In this document: positions 28,301-40,300 of the stretch, piece after piece | How positions within the stretch are numbered: the stretch's first letter is position 1 | Layout: every line of letters begins with the position of its first letter | Notes under the pieces: model-generated | What the model was told of the DNA's origin: nothing | What the model saw: only the letters and a program-made list of their open reading frames with translations | The model's database searches: none | NCBI GenBank assembly: GCA_964036665.1 | Contig: OZ038530.1 | Span: 14,417,001 to 14,481,000, forward strand | From: Gordius sp. MW1 | Taxonomy: Eukaryota > Nematomorpha > Gordioida > Gordea > Gordiidae | Direction of reading: 5' to 3' | Length of the DNA: 64,000 nt | Translations under genes and position numbers: made by a program

Positions 28301-31300
28301 GTAAATATCGATGCTTTAGGAAAGAAATTATGAGAGCCTAAAGAGATAAATGCCTCCATCCCCAACCACTATACTTCGGGTGTTGTCTTACTTCGTTAAC
28401 TATGAATAGGATTTGCTGAACACTGGCTTCCGACACGTGTTTCACGCCTATATCGATCCCCGGTTTCCCAAATCTACCAAAAAAACAATCTTATTTTTGC
28501 AAACCATAAAAACACTTTGGTATAGATAAAATGCGAAACTTCGAAAAAATTAAAACTCCATCACAAAAGAAGAAAGTCTAGTTAATACAAATACAAAGTT
28601 TAAATCGTTAACCGGTTATCACGAAAAAAAAGCGATAGATCTTAAAATTTATAGAGTGAATCGAGTTTAAATGTTTATTTATTCACCATTTTAGTAATAC
28701 TTTTATAAAAAGAGTATATTTATCTTGTTAAAATAAATTTAAAATATATTAAAAAGGAATGCTCACATCCTGATGAATCCACTATCGGTCCCGATGGCCA
28801 ACAAATTTTGCACGGGGTCGTAGGCTAAAGAGGTGGCTCCGTGGGGGAAACCGTGCCTTATGGTCTTACGTGTAAAAAAACAAATAATTTCAAGGTCGCT
28901 CAAATTAAAAAATGGTAATTTAATTAAAAAATCGTCGCAAATCTATATTAGATAAACGCCTTTTTCCACAAACGTTTTAACGTCAAGCCACCAAATGCTC
29001 CATTAAATGCGCGCGATGGTGCAACCCCAAAATAAAATATTTAATAGAAACAAAACACACATACATACATAAAAGTAGATATGAGCGGCAACTTGGTAAA
29101 AGTCCTTGAAAAACGAAGCATTTAACAAGAGCGGGACCATTGCTCATTTTCGCCAAAAAACATATTCGGAGGCAAAAAATTAATCAAAAAGACACGGCTT
29201 TGTAAAAAAAAAGATAATTAAAGTGGTTCAAATAACTATAATTATTATGACAGAAGCTATTCCCCATAGGCATATAAATTACACAAAAAGAGGGCGGTGG
29301 AGCCGCTTGTACGCTGCCACACAAAATGATGGTCGTAACAGCAAAGTAAATAACGGGTTTTAATCTTAATTTTTTTCCACCATTTTTATGTAGGCATGAT
29401 CACAAACCATGTAGAAATACAGATTTGATCAAAGGGCTCATTTTTCAAATTTTACACTAACCTCAACACCTATAAATTTAATTTAACCTTAAAAATTGAA
29501 TTAAAAAATAATCCTCCAACTAGCGATAAATTAGGTTTGGATTCAAAACTATTAGGACTCATTTGTGTTGCCTAAAACACCAACAGGTGGCACTATTAAA
29601 TGAAATGAATCTCAGGCCCAATTCAGGGAGTAAAAATCTATAGTCAAGTTAGGTAATTTTACCTACGACGACAGATTTAGTTTGAGCATATATAACTTAT
29701 TTTAACTTAAGAGCCTCTTCAAATTTTAAACGAGATTTTACAAAATCTAAAAATTAACGAATTCCATCTCAAAATCTTTGGCCAAAATGTAACAAGAAGG
29801 ACTTGTCATGTTATTATAAATCAGTATAGGTAATATAAACCTATGACAGCGATATAACAGAAAATATTAATTGATAATATAATATATTTCATCCACAATT
29901 TAAAAAAAAAAGATGTTTTTTAAATAATTTGCTGAATTAAAGATCTGCGAAATAAAACTTTAGAGCCAAACTCTTCAAAACCATGTTCTACGGGTGAATT
30001 TAGAGCAGCTCCAACCATATTCTATAAAGGTGGGTACTAGCCCAACCAGGAATTGGATTTGAAATTTGAATAAAGGGGTAGGCGAGAAATATAGAAAAAG
30101 CTTGGCAACAATTTAAAGAAAAAGAAAATGATAATTCTGCCCTTCCAAGTCCCCCTCCTAGCAAAGTCCCTGCTTATGCAGGATCTCATGCCATGCCATT
30201 AATAATAACTATTGCCTTATAAATAAAGTCGAGCTTCTAAAAAAAAGTGTAAGTCGATTATTTTGTCTCCAACCAAGAAAAAATGGCATTTTAAATGGAA
30301 AATAACGTAGATTAAAGAATATTTAATTTCAAAGAGTATTATTCGTGTTTAAATGAAGCTTTAACGAAACTACTGAAGTTTGCCTTAAGTTTCTCTCAAT
30401 CTATTTGTCATCGTTTGATTAAAAACGGAAACAATCAAGCAAAATCTGCACGGTTGATAAATGTACATATCGTGATTATATTATACTTAAGTTTAGCATT
30501 CAATATTAATCGCAATCACATACACCGTTCCTCATTTACGGGAGAATGGGAAAGTAATTTCATCGATTGTTTTTACGTAAAAGCTTTTAAACACAGTTAC
30601 CGTATAGTCCTCCCTAATTTTTGCATTAAAAAGCCGAGTGTAAATTAACAGCTCGACAAAAGGCTATCTCATAAATAATTACACATATAACATTTAAACC
30701 AAAGCAAAAAATTCGAATTGAACATTATTTTATATTTTATCGCCACAACTAGAGCTTTAAAACCGGTTAGGTTTTGTTTGGTCGACGTTTGGTTCAACTT
30801 CAAATTTCGACTAAGCCTAGAGGTCTACTAAGAAAAACAGACCAAAACCCTTCGGTCTAATGATATATAATAGTCGACTAAAGCCAAAGATCGCTTAAAC
30901 CAAACCCAGCCGTTTTTACAACACTAATCACGAGTATTATAACGGGATATTGATTCATTTAAATGGACCCCTATTCTCATAAGCTTTTAAGCTGATCTCA
31001 TTTTAAAGTTTTCAGCCAATTTGTCTCGAAGGAGCGAGGCTATCTTATGCAAATGTAGCGCTTTAGTAAACGTTAGGTTACACAATTTGAAACACTTAAT
31101 CGATTGGTATAGTGAGGCAGTCACGTCTCAATTGAGATTGGATCCCTCCCTCCTCAAAGGCAGTTTATGTAAGGGAGCAGTCAAGGCAGCAATTAACTAT
31201 TAGCGCTCTTTATTATAAGCAAACAACTAACGACTTAAAATAAAAGTTAATAAAATCAATTTCACATTGGGTAAATTGACTGATACAAATCTAGCCTATT

Positions 31301-34300
31301 AATGTTGGGGGATAGTTAAAAGTAAAGCAAATTAGTGACGTGAGGAACAATGAAAATAACGGTATACAAAGCGCAGTTCTATCAAAATATACCCTAAAAC
31401 CAGCAAAAAACTGAAACAAAAAATGATGATAAAATTTTTTATGCAAAATTATAACTATTATGGCAATTCGGGGGGGGGGGGGGGGGAGAAATTCAATACT
31501 ATTTGAAACAGATTACAACTTTGCTAATACCTCACAGTGCAATCACTAAATCATATAAATTCATGCTAAAATAACATGATTACTTTAAATTAACTAATGG
31601 CATATGTGAGAGTTTAAAGTGGTATCATGGGCGTAGCCAGGGGGTGGTAAAAAGGGGTGCCCCCTTCTAAATCCAAATAATCTTAAAAATTTCATATAAC
31701 TATTAGATGTTCAAAAATATCATTTTGCCCCTCCCTCAATCATTTTTGCCCCCCTCTAACCAATCCTGGCTACGCCCATGAGGGGTATAGAAAATGAAAA
31801 AGGGGAAAAAATTATTTTGGGATATATTTAATAAATTAAATGAATAAACTTTTCCCTTAATTCAAAGAAACTATTGTTAGAAGTTTGGGTAATTTATATA
31901 AGTTTCTATTAATCGATACACACACATGCACCTATTTAATTGACTCCTAGTGATTGTTACACCTGATCAAACACATATAAAATATCGCTGTAAGTAGCGT
32001 GCCAAAACATGATATATTAACAAAAGAGACAAATAAAACAGATACAATAAATGTCAATTTTGAAGATTTTATCATTTCCCAGCGTAATTTTGCAAGGACG
32101 ACCCCAAACTTAAATTGGATTCAAACGGTAATAACAGGGAGCCTTAAATTAAATTTTAACGTAGGTTCGTGCGCAAAGTTAACCGGTTAGAGTTGAATCC
32201 ACCTTTCAAAATTACAAATTGTACTAATTTTAAGTTTGTAGCGAGTTCATCAACAACTAGGGGCGTGGGGGCGTTGGTATAGGCTTTGTCTTTAAACAAG
32301 AGCTCGCGGGTTCAAATCCAGCTTTCAGTTCTTTGTTTCAAAAACATGGAAAATATAGCACGTCGTCAACACGGCTGTCAGACCTGGATAGCCGAGCGTC
32401 ACCCCACATCCAAATGTCTAAAGAAGCTGACCACCTTAGTGTGACAAACAGCTATCGGAAATTTATCGAGTTCGCCCAATCGATACAGCAATTGAATATA
32501 CAAACCCAATTTTAACTCCCAAAGGGCAAAAATTCTTTATCCCGAAATATCCATAATAAAGAACGGCAAAACGAGCAGGAATATTAATTAGATACCCACC
32601 CACGACCCACCGAACCGGTCAAAAAACTAATAAACTCACTGCCCAATCCTAATCTGCCTTGTCAATACTGAAGTCGACGCCATCCCATTCCTTATAAATT
32701 TGGAGTTGGGGGGTTAATAATAATTTGGGAAAGGAAATGAACTAATTCAGCAATACTGCAATCATCGGCTCATAAAATAAGGGACAATGTATAGGAATAA
32801 CGAATAGTAAAACACGCTCCGATGGGACGTTGTTGGTCTAGCTAGGCATGAATATTAATAGGGGTTGCTGCCGAACTTTGGGAATTTATTATTAATGATC
32901 CTTCTTGAGCTTTGCATGGATGGACTCGTTGACAGTCCTACATACGCGCCTTTGGAGTCAGGCTTATCACCTAATGTAGGCAGTGTCACTTTTGCGAAAA
33001 TTATTGTCAGGGGTTTAATTACGAGGGAGATTGGTCGAAAAGGAAAAGCGTGATCATTTTAAAAACTATTGGATAAAAACTAGCCAAATTTTGCAGAGCT
33101 ATTCTAGGGTAAATTTTGTTAAGCTACTGAAAAAAGAAACCGTAATACTCACTAACTTAGTATTTTGGACAGCTTTTTTAAACGGCTCGGGGTCCTCATG
33201 ACCCCACCCAACCTACGAAGTGTTGATAAAAACGGGATCAAAAGTCATCGAGTAAAAGGGGAAAAGACTTTAACCTTAAAGAAAGGTATATGTACAGAAA
33301 AAGCTATGGGGGCAAGTAAGGGCAAGATGGAATATTAAAAATCTTTGACCGTCCTAAAAACCGTTTCTCCTCTATAAAATTTTTAATTTTTCTAAACGGG
33401 CGAGTGAGAAAATGTGTGTGTGTTTTTCCAAGATCACAACCCAGTATTGCCACTTGACTTTAAATTAATCACGTATTTGAAAGGCATCCATCTTAAAAGA
33501 ATAATATTGTAGGCACCTAAAAGTAATTTATTTAAAATTTAAAATATCGAACGATTTAGGGGACTGATGTCCTAGAACTGAGGGCGGTAGACCGAACTCA
33601 ACCCTGTACACAATTTATAAATCTAAATTATTTATAAAAATCAATTTCATTATATACGTTATATAGTTGAATCATTTATTATTTTTAAAAATACAAATTA
33701 TTTATTATTTTTAAAAATACACATTTTGTGAAGATAAAATAAATAAATAAAGTTAAGAATTATAAATATATTCCGATACTGCTATTGAATTATATTTACT
33801 GATAGTAAATGGTAAAAAAAATTTCAATTGTAAAATTTGCCTAAATTTAGAAAAGATGTCGGGCAGAGCTCGGGGTAAAAATTTAGAAAACATTTCGGTC
33901 CCGGGTGGAGCCAATCCAAAAAAAAATTAACACATCCGGGTAGGGCTAGGCTCAAGCCGCTAAAATGCAATTTTGCAGGGCTGTGGCTGTGGCAAGGTTA
34001 AAAACAAAAGGTGGACATGGTAGTAAAAGTATGTACAGGGGGAGGGAAGGAGGTCAAAGTTTAAAATTCATGAAACCCGAAACACCTTATCATGGACGAT
34101 TCCATGGGCGTACGCAGGTTTTGAATTAAAGGGGGGGGGGGTAGATTAAAAAAAAAGGTCTAGACATTTTCTTGAGAGCAAAAAAAAGCAACTGCCCTAA
34201 ATTAGGCAGTGTGGGCAGCCAGACCCCCTGTTCACCCCTGGCAAATTAGGGGGCGGGAGCAGGGGGTCCGGCTGCCCCCTCTGGCTAATTGGGGGGGGGG

Positions 34301-37300
34301 GGGCAAAACATAATTTTTTTTTTAATTTTGAATTTTGTTAGGGTTTTTGTATTGAACATTTTTTTTTATTCCCTGCGTACGCCCATGGACGATTCTATAA
34401 AAATGACTAGAATGGTTTTAATCCTTACAGTAGTACTTCGGTAAGATATTACCTAAATAAGGTTGACTTATAGGCATTGGGGTAGCCAAGCATTGGAATT
34501 AGAGGGGGCAATAATGATTTAGGGAGGGGTAAAATAATCATTTTTTGAAATTTTAGTCAATAAATTTTAACAAATTTTTGAATTGTCCTCCTTCTCCCCT
34601 GGCTATGCCCATGTTTATAAGGCTTATTTAGTATAGGTACAAACTCTAAGGCCTAAAACATCGTAATATTAAATTGCGATGTAATATTCGTTCCTTAATC
34701 AACATCTCAGAATTTAACCTTACCAAAAACCGAAATATTTAGAGGCATATGAGCACTGCTCGGTACATAGATTAAAGTAAGGGAGCTGCGTAGTTTGAGC
34801 AATTAACATCGCCTAAATCCCGGTCAATCCCAAAACGATCGGGAATGATGTAAAGATATAATAAGAAAGACCACGGTAATCTCATGCAAATCCTTCCATT
34901 ATAACAGGGATTAGGAGGACAGCTATTAAAATGTCTTATGTGGCGATATGGTTGTAATTGTAAAACAGTCGGACGGACCATTCCCATTTTTCTTACCACT
35001 TATAGCCATTACATTATATAGTGTTGGACATTGTTAATATTTCCACTGCACTATTGAAAGCACTCGCTAAAACAACATATAAAAACATAAAGGTTTACGA
35101 GGAAAATGATAATTTGGGAATACGTGGATTCGAGCTAGATCAAGTGGGATTAGAACTGGCATGGGCGTAGCCAGGTTTTGGATTAGGGGGGGGGGGGGCA
35201 AAACATAATTTTTTTTTCAAAGTTTTTGCATTGGAAAAATTTTTTTTGCTTAAATTAGGGGGGGGGGGGCGTCTGGCTACGCCTATGAGAACTGGCATTG
35301 ATTAAACTTAAAACGTAATTGATGTACAAAAATAACATAGAAAATAGCTTGGACACTACTGGGCTCTAGATAGGATAAGGACAAAAAGCTAGGTGATAGT
35401 TTAGGGAGAAGCGAAATAATAACTTTGTAGAAAATTGACAAATCTAATAAAGAGCCTGATTTTAAAGCGCAAATTTAATGAATTTTATAACCGGGTTGAG
35501 TTTAAAATAATCGCATTTTTGCTCTAGATTTTTTTAAACAGATAAAAAAAATTAATGCATTTGTTTCCGACAATTATAACGTCTATAGGCAAGATCGGTC
35601 ACTTTTCTAAAAAGCTGATAAGTTAAATCTACTTGTAAAAACCTAAGGCGAAAAAAAGGTAGAAATGAAAGGCTATGTGTCAACATCAGGCGCGTAGCCA
35701 AGGGGGCAGAAAGCGGGAATTTTCTGCCCCCTTGACCAAAATTTGAATTTTTTTTGAAGGTCCATGTCCTTTTTTAAGGCATAAAATTGATAGTAAATGC
35801 TCTGATTAATGAAGAGAGGAGATTTTTTCAAAGCTGGTTATATAGCGCCTTGGAGTTTCGCATATATTGTACGCGAACTTTACGTTTCTTACATTATAAA
35901 TAAAAGTGTCGAAATTTTTTTTGTATTTTTCTTCCCCTTGAGAAAATGCTGGCTACGCGCCTGGTCAACATAGTCTATAAAGTGATAGGGGGGTTAGATG
36001 ACGACAACTAATTAAGTCAATTCCTTGCTCAACCCTAGATTCTGGTCGTTGCGTTAGTTTTAGCAATAACTCTACAAGATAATACAACTTCAGAACCATG
36101 AGGGTAATCAAGAATTTAAAATTTTGTGAGTTAGATACTACTATTATGGTTAAATTTTTTGTATTTTAATTTTCCCCTCCCAAAAATCATTACAACACTT
36201 TTTCCCCGTACTTATACCCCCCCCCCCCCGAATTCATTGGCTAAGCCCATACCTATGACTAGAGCTGTAGGAGTGGATTAGACATAATCGGATCAAAGAT
36301 TTCACTAAAAAATCTTTGGTCTGTTTACTAGGAAAAACAAATTAAAAAATTGGTTAGTTGACTAAAACCAAAGGTCGACCAAACAAGCCCCATCCGTTTT
36401 TACAACACTACCGATGAATCAAACAAGCTTAAAAATCTCCACAAGCAACAATCTTCGCGAGCAGGTGGTCGGGCAATATTACGATAAAACAGCCAATCTC
36501 CGATCAATAACTTTGCACACGGTACACAGGTATAATATATCGGAGAGGCCCCCCCCCCGCCAAGCTTCCCTCATCCATCTCCGTTCACTTCATTTTAAGG
36601 TCGATCTATGGGAAACAAATTATAAAGTCAAATTACGTTGATATATTTATTATAACCACTCAGCCCCCTCCCCCTTCATTATATCATTTCGCAAAAGCCT
36701 TTCCCCCGCAAAAAAGGCCAAAAAAATAAAGGGAAAACCAAAGAGGTAGGCAAAATTAATCGATAAATAAGGTTACACAACTAATACTGGCCGCACCTAA
36801 GTCAGCTAATAGTGAGTTTAGTCGATCATTTCATTTGCATGCGGCGGGTAACAGGGGCGATTATAAGAAAAGGACAGACAATTTTTTTTTAATACCATAT
36901 TTTTGAACACATACAATATGTATTATTCCGTTTTTACGATTTCTAGAGGCATTTATACTACTATCCTCTCATAGTTAGCAGAAACAAGAAAAGCCCGATA
37001 TGATTTTTTATATAGTATATTATTTTGTCTTCGTGTATTATTTTGTGATTTTATAATATTTAATCTAAGTTCTTATAAAATAATCGAGAATTAAATCCAA
37101 TAATTTTTAAAATATGACAAAATCATTATTAAAAACTTGAGAAATCCCTTTATCGAGCTGGACAGTAGGGCAGCTCAAATGATTCGGGCATGGCCGGGGG
37201 GACACTTAGAAGGGTTCAGGCGGGCCCGGGCGAGCAATAATTTTTAAAATCGAATCGTGTCTGTTTCGGGCAGAAAAACTTTAACAAATCTGACTTCTGA

Positions 37301-40300
37301 TATAATTAGTGCCCATATATTTTACAGGGTTAGTCAGTGTTTGGGATGGATGTTAACACGAGTCCAGTGCTGTTTTAACCTAACGCTAATTTTTTTAAAA
37401 AAACCTATAAATATTCAATAATTTTTAAAGAGTCCTTTTATTTTAAAATTTTATCTATATACACCTTAAATTGAAAAATTTAACAATTGGTAATTTTAAG
37501 ATTCCGAGTTAGTCACTAACTAGTATCGCTCAAAATTGTCATCCAATAATGAAAGGGCGATCATACAAACATCTCTTTGGCCTCATTAGAGAGGGGTTTG
37601 CCCGGCGCATTAAAGGGGGTGAATTTCGCAATTTCAAAAGTTATTTTAATGATTGAATATTCATTTAAAATTCAACTCGTTTAGTGAATTTTTAAATAAC
37701 TTTATCAGGAATTGCAGACTGCTTCGTACAATCATTAGTTCCCAAATGTCAGTAAATAAAACCTAAAAAATAGGGGCTAATTTGTACTTTGGAAAAAGGG
37801 GTAACGCGCTACCGCTAAAACTAATCGTTTTTAGAAAACGCTCTTGCCACCGTTAACAATTATGTTTACAGCATCGACTAGTTTTTATCACTAAATAAAA
37901 CGTGTTTAATTGGTTAGAGGTCTCAAGGACCCCCCACCTGATCCACGAAGCGCTAAATTTAATTAGGGGTTTTGTCCCAAAATAAGGGTTAAACAGAAAT
38001 ATTTTATCCCGATTAGCTTAAACTAATGCAAATACTGATTTAAAAGATTTAAAAAATCTGCCGGCCCTAATTAAAAATTAAAAAGTATTTTTAGCTTAAT
38101 GCCGGGCCTAAAATTTTTAAAAGCGGCGCAGGCAGAGGTTTTAGAACAAATAAATGACATTTTCGATCCCGAACAAAAAATTCATAGAGATGCGACACTA
38201 CGCAACCCCTAGATATTCGTGCATCTAATGTGCTGCAAAAAGCGGTCGCCACCTGAACACATGCGTAATTAATGTTTTTATAGAAATTGTATGGATTAAT
38301 AATTACTAATAATATGGTAATATTATATAATTAATATTCATTATGTTCGTTATCTAGCTATTTCATATATATTCATCAAACCGAATAAATTTAAAAGAAT
38401 TCACCCCAACAAATAATTTGAAATGTAGATGGTGCTATGAAAGTTATACATTTGAGTTTTGGTCTTATTTAAAATGAAATATACAAGAAACATCTAATGC
38501 CATTATTATATAAGATTTTTCATTGACCATTTCAATTTAGTTGAAGATGGATGTCAAAAATTGCGACACTTTTTTAAAGTGTGATTGAGTTCATCTTTAA
38601 ATTGCTTCAATCAATTCGGCTCGATATAGTGGTAGTGTTTACCTTCGTTATTAAACAACGACTCTTCCCATTAAAATTTACAAGTATTCTAAAATCTATC
38701 CCTACACTAAGGGTTGGATTAAAAATAAGCCAAAATGAGCTCAAAGATAAACGTTTTTAAATTACAGCGGGCATTTTAATGGAATCCTAAAGCCAATTTA
38801 TATTTATTTTATAAATGCTCTTAAACTATTTAGACGATGAGGCGCGCGTTTTCCAGAAATTTAAACGGGCGACTATTATTATTCAACATTTAAGAAAATG
38901 CCATTTTTATGATAAATTAAGGTATTTAAAATTAATGATAAAAGCTAATGCATAGCAATTAATAACCTATTTTGTGCGCAAAAAACAATGTGGGAGTAAG
39001 GGGAGGTTAGTCTATGCCAAAAAAATAAGGTTAAGTTTTATACTGTAAACGACATTACGTAACCCAAAAATTAGTGTCATTTAAAAATTAGTGTCATTTT
39101 TAAAAGCGACAGCTAGGGTATATTGGTGGCACGTTAAGTCTCTAATGAAATGTGAGTCTCCCTCCACTCTTTTACGCATAAAAAAATAATTAACGTGTTC
39201 TAATTCTATTATTCGTCGTTATATTATTTTTTGCGAGGGGCGTGGGGGCGTAGTCGGTATAGGCTTTGACTTTCAACAAGAGCTAGTGGGTTCAAATCCC
39301 GCTTTCGGTACTTTCTTTCAAAAGCTTAAAATATATCACAATATTTTTTTTTTTGCGAATAAAATTGCTAAATCAACATCTTAGTTGCTAATAGATGTTC
39401 CGTGGGCAGTGACAATTTGAAGATGCTAGAGCGTAGAGCGCGAGATTAAAAGTAGTTGAATTTATTTCGTTACTACTTATAAGATTGATTTTCGATCAGA
39501 CCATTAGCGCATTAAGCAACAAGCAGCAGCAAAACAGGCCTCGCGGCATTTCATTAAATTGTTATTGAAGAATAATATGGTTAAATAAGGAAATTAGATG
39601 AGTAAAGCGTCTAGAATAAACTGTTCCCACTTGAACAATAATATTTTAAACCAAACTCAACTTTTAAACTCACATTTCAATAATTGTTATTGTTAAATCA
39701 AAACTTTTTAAAAATATGATTTTGAGCAAAACGCAAGAGTTTTAAGTTTTGCCAATATTAATATGGGGTAAAATAATAATTTTGTTTAGTCGGGTAGACG
39801 GTCGGATGTATTGGTCGGGGTCTGAGCAAATACACATGTTACGCTTTTGATTGATTAAATCATGCTCAACGTGAACGGGGGAGAGAGTGACAAGGTGAAA
39901 CACATAATAGTTTATTTGGTAGAAATGATCGAAAATTTAACATGCAAAAACCGTGCCAGATTTAACCCCAATATTTTAGTGCGCCATCTAATTGCTCCTT
40001 TTTTATTACAATGCAATTAATAGAATTCTAATTATTTACAATTTTATTGTCAATTAAAATTTTTGAAGCCAAATGAGCAGTGCAACATCGATTGTTATTG
40101 ATAAACGCTCTGAAATCTAATTATCTAGGATTTTTGCGATGGTATAAGCGATTTCATGTCTTTTTATACTTAAAATGCTGCAGTTTTTTTAAATATCGCC
40201 TTAGCTGCTTTAAAAATAAAATCAAAAGTGCGGAGTTATAAAAATATAGTATGAATTACAATAAAAGTTGTTTAAGGCAAACAAAAATGGACTTTTATAG

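Noticed and set aside
31021-33053. Three plus-strand frames of 60-63 codons in tomosyn intron 1 (31021, 31999, 32865)
   Set aside because: No splice borders, no family motif, and overlaps with repeats; within what random AT-rich DNA gives.
34772-34999. Minus-strand frame with [12 protein letters not shown], recalling half an EGF domain
   Set aside because: Only four cysteines in a short run, no following EGF cysteines, no donor in place, and it lies in tomosyn intron 1. Chance resemblance is more likely.
39238-39320. Functional tRNA gene
   Set aside because: A and B boxes and a T-arm are visible, but the acceptor and anticodon stems do not pair and a near copy lies at 32258, so a SINE head is better.
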